From NCBI GenBank assembly GCA_021815405.1, contig JAKAGV010000002.1, forward strand, positions 62,001 through 126,000: 64,000 nt of DNA. The letters run 5' to 3'. The notes beneath the pieces are model-generated. The model was not told where the DNA came from. It saw nothing but the letters and a program-made list of their open reading frames with translations, and did not search any database. Position numbers and translations under genes: made by a program. Positions 37,464-46,961 of this stretch are shown here, in pieces; within the stretch, counting starts at the first letter, position 1; every line of letters starts with the position of its first letter. Origin of the DNA: Bacteroidota bacterium (GTDB lineage: Bacteria > Bacteroidota > Ignavibacteria > Ignavibacteriales > Ignavibacteriaceae).

Positions 37464-38321
37464 TTATCCGCCGGTAGCGAAGCCGGGATAGAGCGTCATA
37501 CCGCCGTCAACATAAATGCTTGTACCGTTAATATAATCCGCCTGGTCCGATGCAAGCCATGCAGCAACTCTGCCGACATCATCAACTTCACCGATTCTTC
37601 TGTAAGGAATTAATTCCATTAGCTTGTCGTACGCTTCCTGTGTACTCCAGACTTTTGTATTTATCGGAGTTCTTATTGCGCCTGGACTAATGCTGTTCAC
37701 TCTAATTCTGTACGGCGCAACTTCCTGTGCAATGGTTTTCATTAACATCATTATGCCGCCTTTAGATGCGGCGTAATTTGCATGCCCAGCCCATGGAATA
37801 ACTTCATGCACAGAACTGATATGAATAATCTTTCCCGCCGCGCAAGAAATTTCTTTTTTCACTCCCCTTCTTTTGAATTCTTTTATTGCTTCACGAGCAC
37901 AAAGGAATTGCCCGGTAAGATTTATGCTTATTACCTTGTTCCATTGTTCAAGTGTCATGGTTTCAATTGGCGAATCTCTCTGAAGTCCTGCATTGTTAAT
38001 TAGAATATCAATCGTCCCAAATCTTTTAAACATTTCGCCGAACATTTGAATTACTTCATCTTCACTGCTTACATCCGCTTTGAAGGTAAACGCATTTACT
38101 CCTTCTTTCTTCAAATCTTCAACCAGTGCTTCTGCAGTATCAGGATTGACAACATAATTAACAACAACGTCCGCGCCTGCTTTTGCTAACTCTAAAGCTA
38201 TGCCTTTCCCTATTCCGGAATTAGCACCTGTAACCAGGGCTTTTTGTCCGGGTAAAATTCTCGGAGTTCTGCTAGTCGGAATTTCGATATCTGGTAATTC
38301 ACTTTTTATTTCATTAGTCAT
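37464..38321 (-). CDS. SDR-family oxidoreductase, glucose 1-dehydrogenase-like
   Basis: 285-residue short-chain dehydrogenase. Cofactor motif TGANSGIGKGIALEL near residue 33, NNAG near 112, the catalytic triad with IHISSVHE and YAASKGG (Tyr/Lys near 182/186), and an ending with SIYVDGGMTLYPGF, a finish typical of bacterial glucose 1-dehydrogenases. The substrate is not certain. Its N-terminal extension (about 25 residues) is longer than in minimal SDRs. Confidence 0.85.
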   Translation of the reverse strand: MTNEIKSELPDIEIPTSRTPRILPGQKALVTGANSGIGKGIALELAKAGADVVVNYVVNPDTAEALVEDLKKEGVNAFTFKADVSSEDEVIQMFGEMFKRFGTIDILINNAGLQRDSPIETMTLEQWNKVISINLTGQFLCAREAIKEFKRRGVKKEISCAAGKIIHISSVHEVIPWAGHANYAASKGGIMMLMKTIAQEVAPYRIRVNSISPGAIRTPINTKVWSTQEAYDKLMELIPYRRIGEVDDVGRVAAWLASDQADYINGTSIYVDGGMTLYPGFATGG

Positions 38322-38517
38322 GTAATACCTCTCTGTTGGAAAATCAAATTAAGTTAAAATTCATTCTTGTGTAATTATTACGCAAAGTGAAATGACAAAC
38401 TCATTGTAAAGGTCATTAAATCCCGGAAAAGACTTATTAATTTGTATCACATTAAATTGAAGGATGGTAATTTCCAACAAGTAAGCTTATTAACGAAGTT
38501 ACACAAGAGCCTATATA

Positions 38518-38536
38518 TGTCATGCTGAACTTATTT
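38518..38536. repeat. Solo end of the 71-bp MITE-like family
   Basis: TGTCATGCTGAACTTATTT matches the left terminal repeat of the element at 34899. No matching right end is visible within 150 bp, so this is a fragment. The surrounding 38322-38560 gap is otherwise AT-rich and without a visible gene. Confidence 0.4.
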
Positions 38537-38560
38537 CAGTATCTATATACTACTATTAAT

Positions 38561-38590
38561 AAAAAAAAAGCCCGCCATTACGACGGGCTT
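38561..38590 (-). terminator. Rho-independent terminator after hsp20
   Basis: On the minus strand the stem AAGCCCG/CGGGCTT is followed by an uninterrupted run of T (the A9 run at 38561-38569 on plus). It lies 28 bp downstream of the hsp20 stop. Confidence 0.85.
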
Positions 38591-38617
38591 ACATGAAGTT
38601 GTGAAGTGATTTTTGTT

Positions 38618-39019
38618 TTAATTGATATTTATGTTTCTCGGTTTTGCCGAATCTTTCTTTGGAAGCGTAACTAATAATTGACCGTTTTCATATTGAGCTT
38701 CAATCTTGGATCCGTCAATCGAATCTGAAATCTTAAAACTCCTTAGATAATTTGCAAAATAGCTTTCGCTGAAAATGTATTTTCTTCTTACAACATCGTT
38801 GAAATTAATCTTTCCGAAAATTGTCAAAAGTCCGTCTTCCAGTTTCAGATGCACATTCTCTTTAGCTACTCCAGGCATGCTTGCCGAAAGAACAAATCCA
38901 TCCTCCTTCTCATAAACATCAACCAGAGGATAAACGCTTCTTTCGTTTTCAAGAGCAGTTTCCCAGGATTGCTGTGCTTCCAATACTTCTGATCCTTCAT
39001 TTACTACATTGTTATTCAT
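38618..39019 (-). CDS. Hsp20/alpha-crystallin family small heat shock protein
   Basis: 133-residue holdase-type chaperone. The alpha-crystallin domain spans about 32-133: YPLVDVYEKEDGFVLSASMPG, VHLKLEDGLLTIFGKI, FKISDSIDGSKIEAQYENGQLLVTLPK. The conserved A-x-x-x-n-G-v-L pattern is present as AQYENGQLLVTLP. The C-terminal IxI anchor is represented by INI. It is the last gene of a heat-shock cluster with dnaK and a second hsp20. Confidence 0.92.
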   Translation of the reverse strand: MNNNVVNEGSEVLEAQQSWETALENERSVYPLVDVYEKEDGFVLSASMPGVAKENVHLKLEDGLLTIFGKINFNDVVRRKYIFSESYFANYLRSFKISDSIDGSKIEAQYENGQLLVTLPKKDSAKPRNININ

Positions 39020-39080
39020 AGTTTCTCCTTACATATTTTATTTTTTATTTTGAATTTGAATCTCTTAGAATAGCCTTATT

Positions 39081-39112
39081 AAAAAGGAGCTTTACCATTT
39101 AGGCAAAGCTCC
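39081..39112 (-). terminator. Rho-independent terminator after dnaK
   Basis: On the minus strand GGAGCTTT pairs with AAAGCTCC around an 11-nt loop and is followed by TTTTT. It lies about 12 bp after the dnaK stop and before the downstream hsp20, so the two genes can be transcribed separately. Confidence 0.8.
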
Positions 39113-39123
39113 AGAATTCAACA

Positions 39124-41055
39124 TTACTTCTTATCATCATCGACTACTTCGTATGAAGCGTCCTGAACATTTTTATCATCGCCTTTATCTTTACCGCCTG
39201 CTGCGCCTGCAGAAGAAGCTTCTTGCTCTTGCTGCTGCTGCTGAGGTCCTGCACCTGGCTGCGAATAAAGCTGTTGTGCTAATTCGTTCCAAACTTTACT
39301 CAAAGAATCGGTTGCAGATTTTATCTGATCACTGTTATTAGTTGCCAGTGCATCTTCAACCTTCTTTATCTCAGCTTCAAGCTTGGTTTTTGCATCAGCA
39401 GGAATTTTATCTTTCAGCTCTTCAATCTGTTTTTTAGTTTGGAAGACAAGTGAATCAGCCTGATTTCTTACCTCTACGGATTCCTTCTTCTTCTTATCTT
39501 CAGCCGCATGTTCTTTAGCGCTGCTTTTCATCTTTTCTATTTCATCTTTTGATAAACCGCTGGAAGACGTTATTCTGATACTTTGTTCTTTGCTTGTTGC
39601 TTTATCCTTAGCCGCAACGTGTAAGATACCGTTAGCATCAATATCAAAAGTAACTTCAATCTGCGGAACACCTCTTGGTGCCGGTGGAATTCCGTCAAGA
39701 TGGAATCTTCCCAAAGTTCTGTTATCTGCCGCCATCGGTCGCTCGCCTTGCAAAACGTGAATTTCTACAGAAGGCTGACTATCAGATGCAGTTGAGAATA
39801 TTTCACTCTTGCGTGTCGGGATTGTTGTGTTCGCTTCAATCAATCTTGTCATTACACCGCCAAGTGTTTCGATACCAAGCGACAACGGAGTAACATCAAG
39901 AAGAAGAACATCTTTAACATCTCCGGTAAGAACGCCGCCTTGAATAGCCGCACCAACTGCAACTACTTCATCCGGGTTAACGCCTTTATGCGGTTCCTTG
40001 TTGAATATCTTCTTAACTAATTCCTGAACCATGGGGATTCTTGTAGAACCACCCACAAGAATTACTTCACCGATTTCGTTCGCACTTACTCCGGCATCCT
40101 TGATTGCTTGTTCGCAAGGTATTCTTGTCTTCTGTACAAGGTCATCAATTAGCTGCTCGAACTTTGCTCTTGTAAGATTTATGTTCAAGTGCTTAGGACC
40201 TTCCTGAGTAGCAGTAATAAACGGCAAGTTTACATCTGTACTAGCGGAAGATGAAAGCTCTATCTTTGCTTTCTCTGCAGCTTCTTTTAATCTTTGGAGA
40301 GCCATCGGATCTTTTCTAAGATCGATTCCTTCCTGACGCTTAAATTCATCAGCAAGAAAATCAATCACCCGCTGATCAAAATCATCGCCGCCAAGGTGAG
40401 TATCACCGTTTGTGGATTTAACTTCGAATACTCCTTCGCCAAGTTGGAGAACAGATATATCGAAAGTACCGCCGCCTAAATCATAAACTGCAACAATATG
40501 GTCTCTTGTTTTCTTATCGAGACCGTAAGCGAGTGCAGCCGCTGTAGGCTCGTTAATTATTCTTCTAACTTTTAATCCTGCAATTTCACCGGCATCTTTG
40601 GTAGCCTGTCTTTGCGAGTCGTTAAAATATGCCGGAACAGTAATTACAGCTTCAGTAACTTCCTGTCCAAGATATTCTTCAGCGGTTTTTTTCATCTTCT
40701 GAAGAATCATCGCACTTATTTCCGGCGGAGAGTAAAGCCTGTCGCCAATCTTAACTCGTGCAGATCCGTTATCTCCTGCAACTACTTCGTACGGAACTTT
40801 TGTCTTTTCATCCTGCACTTCATTGATTACACGTCCCATGAATCTTTTTATTGAAAAGACTGTGTTCTTCGGATTAGTTATTGCCTGCCGCTTTGCCGGT
40901 TGACCAACAAGTCTTTCACCAGTTTTTGTAAAAGCAACAACCGACGGAGTAGTTCTACCGCCTTCAGAATTAGGTATAACTACCGGATCGTTGCCTTCCA
41001 TTACCGCAACGCAAGAGTTTGTCGTACCTAAATCTATTCCTATGATTTTTCCCAT
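39124..41055 (-). CDS. dnaK: Chaperone DnaK (Hsp70)
   Basis: ATP-dependent chaperone of 643 residues. It has the ATPase signature [17 protein letters not shown] at the N-terminus, [14 protein letters not shown] near 198 and [13 protein letters not shown] near 337. The substrate domain ([14 protein letters not shown]) is followed by a helical lid and an acidic C-terminal tail ending VVDDDKK. No grpE or dnaJ is adjacent; instead it is flanked by two hsp20 genes. Confidence 0.97.
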   Translation of the reverse strand: MGKIIGIDLGTTNSCVAVMEGNDPVVIPNSEGGRTTPSVVAFTKTGERLVGQPAKRQAITNPKNTVFSIKRFMGRVINEVQDEKTKVPYEVVAGDNGSARVKIGDRLYSPPEISAMILQKMKKTAEEYLGQEVTEAVITVPAYFNDSQRQATKDAGEIAGLKVRRIINEPTAAALAYGLDKKTRDHIVAVYDLGGGTFDISVLQLGEGVFEVKSTNGDTHLGGDDFDQRVIDFLADEFKRQEGIDLRKDPMALQRLKEAAEKAKIELSSSASTDVNLPFITATQEGPKHLNINLTRAKFEQLIDDLVQKTRIPCEQAIKDAGVSANEIGEVILVGGSTRIPMVQELVKKIFNKEPHKGVNPDEVVAVGAAIQGGVLTGDVKDVLLLDVTPLSLGIETLGGVMTRLIEANTTIPTRKSEIFSTASDSQPSVEIHVLQGERPMAADNRTLGRFHLDGIPPAPRGVPQIEVTFDIDANGILHVAAKDKATSKEQSIRITSSSGLSKDEIEKMKSSAKEHAAEDKKKKESVEVRNQADSLVFQTKKQIEELKDKIPADAKTKLEAEIKKVEDALATNNSDQIKSATDSLSKVWNELAQQLYSQPGAGPQQQQQEQEASSAGAAGGKDKGDDKNVQDASYEVVDDDKK

Positions 41056-41113
41056 TATAATTCACTCCTTCATGTTTTTTATTTTCGGCTTAATACTGCC
41101 GTTGTTATTATAT

Positions 41114-41560
41114 TTATTTTATTTTAATTTCTTTTTCATCAGCAGTCTTTTTTACTGCTTTTGCAATTGTTACCTTAAGAATTCCATCTTCAAATGAAGC
41201 TTCGATGTGTTCCGGATTCATTTCATCGGAAAGCTGAAAGCTTCTGGTAAAAGTTCCGAAGTTCCTTTCGGCTTTCAATATCTCTTCTGTTTTCTTTCCT
41301 TTTGAATAATCCTTTTTGTCGCCGCTGATCGATAAGACATTATCCTTAAAAGAAATTTTAATGTCTTCCTTTTTCATTCCGGGGACTTCAAGATCAATAT
41401 AAAAATTCTGAGTGTCGCTGTAATAATCTGCTTTAGGCTTAAAAGGATAATTAACTTCAAATCCTAAATTCGGAAGTTCGCCAAAAAAACGGTGAATCTT
41501 TTGATTTATATTATTCACTGTGTCAAAATCACCAACCGGACCAAATTTTACGTATGTCAT
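41114..41560 (-). CDS. Hsp20/alpha-crystallin family small heat shock protein
   Basis: 148-residue sHsp. The alpha-crystallin domain covers about 45-148: YSDTQNFYIDLEVPGMKKED, IKISFKDNVLSISGDKK, ERNFGTFTRSFQLSDEM, then ASFEDGILKVTIAKA. It ends with a Glu-Ile-Lys-Ile-Lys tail containing the IxI-like anchor. A good Shine-Dalgarno (AAGGAG) precedes the ATG. It lies about 60 bp before dnaK on the same strand, possibly one transcript. Confidence 0.93.
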   Translation of the reverse strand: MTYVKFGPVGDFDTVNNINQKIHRFFGELPNLGFEVNYPFKPKADYYSDTQNFYIDLEVPGMKKEDIKISFKDNVLSISGDKKDYSKGKKTEEILKAERNFGTFTRSFQLSDEMNPEHIEASFEDGILKVTIAKAVKKTADEKEIKIK

Positions 41561-41720
41561 TTCATTCTCCTTATAAAAATTTTATTTAATTAAACAATGA
41601 TTATGCCATTTCCCATTTTTCAATTAACTCATTTAATTTTAAGAGATTAAGGGAATATAGCAAATTTATTCTAATACTTACCAATTGTCAGCCATTCTGC
41701 CGGTTTGGCAAAAAGACGAA

Positions 41721-41742
41721 TTATCTGACATCTTATCTGACA
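41721..41742. promoter_or_regulatory. Direct repeat TTATCTGACA in the hsp20-birA divergent region
   Basis: Two perfect 10-bp copies (41721-41730, 41733-41742) are separated by 2 bp, a 12-bp period. A looser inverted repeat, GCCA...TGGC around CCGG, lies just to the left (about 41692-41709). The position between divergent hsp20 and birA starts suggests a regulator site, possibly heat-shock related; unproven. Confidence 0.35.
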
Positions 41743-41792
41743 CATTTACGAATTTTTATTTATTTTTGTTCGCTTAAAATTTGAGGTTATAA

Positions 41793-42566
41793 TTGTTCAA
41801 TTTGGAAAGCTTCGATATAAAACTTAACACTGATTTCATCGGCAGAAATTTTATTTACTCTGAAGAAATAGATTCCACTAATTCTTTCTTACTTAATAAA
41901 GAAAATAAATTTAGCACCGATGGAACAGTGCTTCTTGCTGAAAAACAAACAAAAGGTCGTGGAAGACAAGACCGGGTATGGTACAGCGCTAAAGGTCAAA
42001 ACCTTACCTTCTCAATTCTTCTAACTAGTAAAAAAATATACGCGAAAAAATTTAATCTAATAAACTTTGCTGCTTCGTTATCTGTTGCGTTAGCAATTGA
42101 AAATCTTTTCCAACTTAAAACCGAACTGAAATGGCCAAATGATGTTTTGATCAACGGGAAAAAGATTGCGGGCATTTTATTGGAGTCGACTTCTAAAGGA
42201 AGTAAGATCGAGAGATTAGTAATTGGCATCGGCGTAAATGTCAATCAGTCTGTTTTTCAGGGAGTCTACAATATTCCTCCAACTTCCCTTAAGTCAGAAC
42301 TAAATGAAAACATTGACCGGGAAAAACTACTTGCAGAATTTCTTAATACTTTCGAAGAAATGCTTGAGAAAATAAAAACTAATCCTGATGAAATATTAAG
42401 AGACTGGAAAGCACGCTGCAGGTTAATTGGTGAAAAAATCCTAATCGAAAGTGGCGAAAAGTCACGATATGGTATTTTTGATGATCTGGATGAAGACGGA
42501 TTTTTGCTGCTTAACGTAAGAGGTAAAATAGAAAAAATACATTTCGGCGACGTGAGTGTAGCTTAA
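41793..42566 (+). CDS. birA: Biotin--[acetyl-CoA carboxylase] ligase (BirA class I)
   Basis: Attaches biotin to the carboxylase carrier protein. The 257-residue protein lacks an N-terminal DNA-binding domain. It has EIDSTNSFLL near residue 28, AEKQTKGRGRQDRVWYS near 50 (the biotinyl-AMP loop), LKWPNDVLINGKKIAGIL near 110 and VIGIGVNVNQ near 147. The start is a TTG; no ATG fits upstream. Its last base overlaps the coaX ATG (TAATG). It is a partner of accD in the same region. Confidence 0.93.
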   Translation: MFNLESFDIKLNTDFIGRNFIYSEEIDSTNSFLLNKENKFSTDGTVLLAEKQTKGRGRQDRVWYSAKGQNLTFSILLTSKKIYAKKFNLINFAASLSVALAIENLFQLKTELKWPNDVLINGKKIAGILLESTSKGSKIERLVIGIGVNVNQSVFQGVYNIPPTSLKSELNENIDREKLLAEFLNTFEEMLEKIKTNPDEILRDWKARCRLIGEKILIESGEKSRYGIFDDLDEDGFLLLNVRGKIEKIHFGDVSVA

Positions 42567-43327
42567 TGTTTTTAGCTTTCGATATCGGAAATACTAATAT
42601 CAAGACCGGACTTTTCCACGATGATGATTTAATCGAAATAAAATACTTTAACGAACTGTCGGAATTAAAAAACTATGTGAGGCAAAAAGAAGTTGAACAA
42701 GCAGCAATATCTTCGGTAGTTCCTCAGCAGACAGAAAAAGTTTCTAAAATTTTAAGTGACACGATTAACGTAACTCCTTTCTTAATAGATAAGAGTTCTA
42801 AATTCAATTTGAAAATCAGTTACGAATCTTTCGAGACACTCGGCATTGACAGAGTTTGCTCTGCTGAAGGAGCCTTTGCAATTTTCAAGAGTTCGAATGA
42901 TTTTGAAAATTATAATGAAAGAACTTTCATTCTTTCTATTGATTTTGGAACCGCAACGACAATAAATATTGTTCAATATCCTGGGGAATTTATCGGCGGA
43001 ATGATTGCACCCGGAATCGGCTTAATGTTCGATTCATTAAAATCCAACACTGCTCAATTGCCGGAAGGAAATGCTGAGGGATATGAAAGCCTAATCGGCA
43101 AAGATACTGTATCTTCAATTGCAAGCGGAGTTATAAATTCTAGCATAGGATTGATTGAGCGAGCATTGAATTATCTTAAATCAGAATTGAAAGCCGATGA
43201 TATAAAAATTTTTATAACGGGGGGCAACGCAGAAAGGTTACTTCCCTTCCTTAAATTCAAATATCAGTATGAAAGAGGACTTGTTCTGATAGGTATAAAT
43301 CAAATATCTAAAAGAAATATCATTTAG
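42566..43327 (+). CDS. coaX: Type III pantothenate kinase
   Basis: First step of CoA synthesis: pantothenate to 4'-phosphopantothenate. The 253-residue ASKHA-fold enzyme has FDIGNTNIKTGLF at the N-terminus, the ETLGIDRVCSAEGA motif near 92, SIDFGTATTINIV near 126 and GGMIAPGIGLMFDSL near 145, with a C-terminal ITGGNAERL. It is translationally coupled to birA, with panC convergent next door, so two CoA-pathway genes lie together. Confidence 0.95.
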   Translation: MFLAFDIGNTNIKTGLFHDDDLIEIKYFNELSELKNYVRQKEVEQAAISSVVPQQTEKVSKILSDTINVTPFLIDKSSKFNLKISYESFETLGIDRVCSAEGAFAIFKSSNDFENYNERTFILSIDFGTATTINIVQYPGEFIGGMIAPGIGLMFDSLKSNTAQLPEGNAEGYESLIGKDTVSSIASGVINSSIGLIERALNYLKSELKADDIKIFITGGNAERLLPFLKFKYQYERGLVLIGINQISKRNII

Positions 43328-43364
43328 TCTGCATGAAATTAAATCATGCTCTTTTCTATTCCAC

Positions 43365-44189
43365 TTAAATTTTTAATAGAATATTATCGATAAGTCTTGT
43401 TGTGCCGATTTTGCAGGCAATTAAAATATAATAACTGCTTTTAGAAGAAATTGTTTTTACTGGTTCAAAAGATTCCGCGTTTACTATTCCAATATAATCA
43501 AGATTGGAAGTATCAACGGAAAAAATAATTTTCTTCATCTCTGAAATAATTTTTTTCACGACCCTTTCTCCTTCCTTCACTAGCTGCTCTGCATGGCGAA
43601 GAGATTTGTTCAAGACAAGTGCATCTTTTCTTTCTTTTTCAGACAGATAAACATTTCTGGAACTTAATGCTAAACCGTCTTTCTCACGGACAATTGGGCA
43701 TACTATTAATTTTAGAGTAATCTTAAGGTCTTGCATCATACGCTTTATCACTGCTGCTTGCTGTGCATCCTTCTGACCGAAGAAAGCATAGTGCGGCATC
43801 ACCGCATTAAACAATATCGCAACAATGGTCGTAACGCCGCGAAAATGGCTTGGTCTAAATTCTCCTTCAAGAATTTTTGTTATGTTTTCTACTTCAACAT
43901 GAGTTTGAAAACCGGAAGGATAAATTTCATCCGCTTCAGGATAAAAAAGATAATCGACTCCTGCGGCAGTTAAAATTTTTTTATCACGTTTAATATCACG
44001 CGGATATTTTGATAAATCTTCATTCGGTGCAAACTGAGTAGGATTTACAAAAATTGAAACGACCGTAATATTGCACTTCGATTTAGATTTTTTTATAAGG
44101 GAAAGATGTCCTTTATGCAGATACCCCATTGTTGGCACAAGTCCGATTGATTTGCCCGCGGCTTTCAGCTTGTCGGAGATCCGCTGCAT
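43365..44189 (-). CDS. panC: Pantothenate synthetase (pantoate--beta-alanine ligase)
   Basis: Joins pantoate and beta-alanine using ATP. From the first ATG (44189) the protein has 274 residues: VPTMGYLHKGHLSLI (HIGH motif), VSIFVNPTQFAPNEDLSKYPR, FRPSHFRGVTTIVAILFNAV, FGQKDAQQAAVIKRM and LALSSRNVYLSEKER. The first ATG lies just after the usual N-terminal strand: the codons upstream read IKTISTVKEM in frame, the typical PanC opening. No ATG, GTG or TTG precedes it before an in-frame stop. The true start may be the ATC at 44216, which has a GAGGA just upstream. Confidence 0.93.
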   Translation of the reverse strand: MQRISDKLKAAGKSIGLVPTMGYLHKGHLSLIKKSKSKCNITVVSIFVNPTQFAPNEDLSKYPRDIKRDKKILTAAGVDYLFYPEADEIYPSGFQTHVEVENITKILEGEFRPSHFRGVTTIVAILFNAVMPHYAFFGQKDAQQAAVIKRMMQDLKITLKLIVCPIVREKDGLALSSRNVYLSEKERKDALVLNKSLRHAEQLVKEGERVVKKIISEMKKIIFSVDTSNLDYIGIVNAESFEPVKTISSKSSYYILIACKIGTTRLIDNILLKI

Positions 44190-44223
44190 CTCCTTAACTG
44201 TAGAAATTGTTTTGATAAGTTCC

Positions 44224-45063
44224 TCAGCTTAACAAGGTGAGTACATTAAATATGTTGTTCTTAAGTTCTTTTCTCGATGATATAATATCAACAAAACCCT
44301 GCTCCATCAGGAACTCAGACTTCTGGAATCCTTTAGGCAAATCTTTTCCGATTGTCTGTTTGATAACTCTCGGTCCGGCAAAGCCGATAAGCGCCTGCGG
44401 CTCAGCAATATGAACATCGCCAAGCATTGCATAGCTGGCAGTTGTTCCGCCTGTTGTCGGATCAGTCATAACAGAAATATATGGCACTTTGGCTTCTGCT
44501 AAACGTGCAAGACGCGAGCTTGTTTTCGCCATCTGCATCAAAGAGAAGGCACCTTCCATCATTCGCGCGCCGCCGCTTGCGGAAATGATTACCAGAGGAA
44601 TTTTATTTTTATAGGCACGATCAATTAATCTGGAAATTTTTTCACCTACAACAGATCCCATGCTTCCGCCGATAAATCTAAAATCCATACAGCCGAAAGC
44701 AACATCCATCCCGTTCATTTTGCCGGTACCTGTTTTAACAGCATCATTCAAACCAAGTTTCTTGATTGTTTCCTGAATCCTATCGGCATATTTTTTTGTA
44801 TCTTCAAACTTTAGCGGATCAGCTGACCGCATCTTTTTATCCATCTCCTTGAAACTTCCTTTATCTAGAAGAATATCAATATACTCCTGACTGCCAATCC
44901 TAAAGTGATAGTTGCATTTCATGCATGTCCAGAGATTTGATTCAAGTTGTTTTTTGTGGATTATCTCACCGCATCCAGGGCACTTTTCCCACAAGCCGTC
45001 CGGTAAGTCTTTTTTTTGTGAATCCGGAGAAATATTTTCTTTAGATCTTTTAAACCAAGCCAT
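44224..45063 (-). CDS. accD: Acetyl-CoA carboxylase carboxyltransferase beta subunit
   Basis: Transfers the carboxyl group from biotin to acetyl-CoA, together with AccA. The 279-residue protein has the N-terminal zinc ribbon [12 protein letters not shown]...CMKCNYHF (cysteines near residues 28-50) and the crotonase-fold core with [18 protein letters not shown] near 125, [19 protein letters not shown] near 158, and [19 protein letters not shown] near 190. It sits upstream of panC with overlapping signals at its stop. Confidence 0.96.
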   Translation of the reverse strand: MAWFKRSKENISPDSQKKDLPDGLWEKCPGCGEIIHKKQLESNLWTCMKCNYHFRIGSQEYIDILLDKGSFKEMDKKMRSADPLKFEDTKKYADRIQETIKKLGLNDAVKTGTGKMNGMDVAFGCMDFRFIGGSMGSVVGEKISRLIDRAYKNKIPLVIISASGGARMMEGAFSLMQMAKTSSRLARLAEAKVPYISVMTDPTTGGTTASYAMLGDVHIAEPQALIGFAGPRVIKQTIGKDLPKGFQKSEFLMEQGFVDIISSRKELKNNIFNVLTLLS

Positions 45064-45076
45064 TTAATTTCTCTTT

Positions 45077-45826
45077 CTACTTTTGCTCATGCACGTCGGC
45101 ATAAATCTTTAATTGCTCATAAATATTCTTCGGATCGTTAGACATAACTGTAACCTGCCTTACCAGCTTTCCGATTTTTCCCGTTGAATCGAATTGAACC
45201 CTAAGCTCACCTTCTTTTCCGGGAGCTATATTTTTGTCTTTCACAACTGCCGCAGTGCATCCGCAGGAGGTTTGGATATCTCTAATCCTCAATACAGAAT
45301 TCCCTTTATTATAAAACTTAAAAGTATATGCGACAATATCACCCTGCTTCATCACTCCGAAGTTGTGTTGGGTTACAGGGAAATAAATAACTGGAGCAGA
45401 AGAAGGTCCGCCTATCGAATCGCTCGGCATTGAAGATAAAGTCGGTGCATTAGTTGGAATTTTTCGTGTTATATAAATTCTTACATTCGGATTATTTTCA
45501 TCATTGGTTTGAATAGAAACATAATTATCCGTATTCATTGATCCTTTTGTGTTCACATATGTTACATCGAGTCTTGCAGAGTCAGTAGGTGTCAAAGTGT
45601 GTTTGTCAATACTAGCCGTAATACATTTGCACGAAGTATTTACTTCCCCAAGTTTAAGTACACCGCCGCCGCCGTTATAAACCCAATAAGTATGTTCAAA
45701 AGATGAATCTTGAGGAACATGAGTATAATCGAAATTAATTTGTGGTATAGTAACAATAGGTCCAATTGCTTGTGCGGCAACAGCTAAAGAAAAGAATACT
45801 ACTAATAATAAAGCCTTTTTAATCAT
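45077..45826 (-). CDS. DUF1573 secreted protein
   Basis: 249 residues with a signal peptide (ending AVAAQA). Two tandem Ig-like DUF1573 modules follow, each with a Cys pair in the family context: VNTSCKCITASIDKHTLTP near residue 63 and IQTSCGCTAAVVKDKNIAPG near 184. The intervening ITQHNFG-like segment (FPVTQHNFGVMKQGD) starts the second module. These proteins occur widely in Bacteroidota as periplasmic or surface modules; function unknown. The start overlaps the tsaB stop by 8 bp. Confidence 0.85.
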   Translation of the reverse strand: MIKKALLLVVFFSLAVAAQAIGPIVTIPQINFDYTHVPQDSSFEHTYWVYNGGGGVLKLGEVNTSCKCITASIDKHTLTPTDSARLDVTYVNTKGSMNTDNYVSIQTNDENNPNVRIYITRKIPTNAPTLSSMPSDSIGGPSSAPVIYFPVTQHNFGVMKQGDIVAYTFKFYNKGNSVLRIRDIQTSCGCTAAVVKDKNIAPGKEGELRVQFDSTGKIGKLVRQVTVMSNDPKNIYEQLKIYADVHEQK

Positions 45827-46547
45827 TTTTTCTTTCCTTTACAATAAAATTTTTTAGATAATTTGGTTCGAGATAATCGTAATTCTTTGTTGCCAAATCA
45901 TTCCCAAAGAATTTACTCCACCGGGAAACAAATAATGCAGAAGGAGCTTCTATATTAGCTTTATCTGATTTCATTTGTTGCCGGGGTTCAGTTTCAACAT
46001 TACCAAATACCAGGCAGCCTTTTTTTAATACTTGGTATTCAGTACGGTTAACAATTTTCAAATTCTCTACAAATATATAATTATTAGATTTGTCTATCAA
46101 ACCTTGCTTTATCGAAGCTTCCTCCGGAGAGCATGTGCGAAATTTTGCGAAATAAATTTCTTCAATATTTACTTTATTGGCAATAATAAAATCTGTTCCG
46201 GCTGGTAAAAAGCTGGCAATCTGAAATGCTAAAGCTTCAAAAGTTGGAACCGGAATTATTGGCAATGCAGAGCCGAACGCAATTCCTTTTGCAGCTGACA
46301 TTCCTATGCGGAGCCCGGTAAATGAACCGGGGCCAGAAGAAACTGAGACCGCAGCAAAATCTTTTATAGCAACCTCAGATGCTTTAATAACAAAATCGAT
46401 TAATTCGAACAATTTTTCAGCGTGTGAGTTTTTAAGATGAGCAGCAGCTTCAAAATATTTTACTTCGTTGAAATAAGCGCATACCCCGCAAAGACTGCCG
46501 GAGGTTTCAATTGATAATATTGGTTTTTCTTCAAGCATGTTCGTCAA
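45819..46547 (-). CDS. tsaB: tRNA threonylcarbamoyladenosine biosynthesis protein TsaB
   Basis: Partner of TsaD in making t6A37 of tRNAs. The 242-residue ASKHA-like protein has ILSIETSGSLCGVCAYF near residue 10, KNSHAEKLFELIDFVIK, and the signature VSVSSGPGSFTGLRIGMSAAKGIAFG near 67. It overlaps tsaE by 17 bp, so the two t6A factors are co-expressed here. Confidence 0.93.
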   Translation of the reverse strand: MTNMLEEKPILSIETSGSLCGVCAYFNEVKYFEAAAHLKNSHAEKLFELIDFVIKASEVAIKDFAAVSVSSGPGSFTGLRIGMSAAKGIAFGSALPIIPVPTFEALAFQIASFLPAGTDFIIANKVNIEEIYFAKFRTCSPEEASIKQGLIDKSNNYIFVENLKIVNRTEYQVLKKGCLVFGNVETEPRQQMKSDKANIEAPSALFVSRWSKFFGNDLATKNYDYLEPNYLKNFIVKERKND

Positions 46548-46959
46548 AAATAAATTCTCGTGAATTATCGTCTAAAATATTAATACGGATTTCCAATCTT
46601 TTATGGGGTAAAACTTCCGGCAGCAATTCTCCCCATTCAATTAAAGTTACGGCATCTGAGTCATTCAGATAATCGTTAAAACCGATATCAAAAAGTTCAG
46701 CAGAATTTTTAATCCGGTAAAAATCAAAGTGATAAAATTTAAACTTACCGTTGTATTCATTAACAATTGCGAATGTCGGGCTGCTGACATTTTCAATCCC
46801 AAAATTCTTTAAGAGACTTCTGATAAAAAATGTTTTTCCGGCTCCGAGATTTCCATTAAGAATTATCACTTCACCAGAAAAAACTTTTTTCGAGAACCTT
46901 TTTGCAAGCTCAGTAGTTTCTTCTTCAGAAAAAATTCTTTGTTGAATAGGAAATTCCAC
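46531..46959 (-). CDS. tsaE: tRNA threonylcarbamoyladenosine biosynthesis ATPase TsaE
   Basis: P-loop ATPase of the t6A complex, 142 residues. The Walker A is LNGNLGAGKTFFIRSLLKNFG near residue 36, followed by VSSPTFAIVNEY (typical T-F-x-I-v-n-e-Y) and the Walker-B-like FYHFDFYRI then LIEWGELLPEVLP. It lies 2 bp after porX, a neighbourhood also seen in other Bacteroidota as far as I recall. Confidence 0.95.
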   Translation of the reverse strand: MEFPIQQRIFSEEETTELAKRFSKKVFSGEVIILNGNLGAGKTFFIRSLLKNFGIENVSSPTFAIVNEYNGKFKFYHFDFYRIKNSAELFDIGFNDYLNDSDAVTLIEWGELLPEVLPHKRLEIRINILDDNSREFIFDEHA

Positions 46960-46961
46960 TA

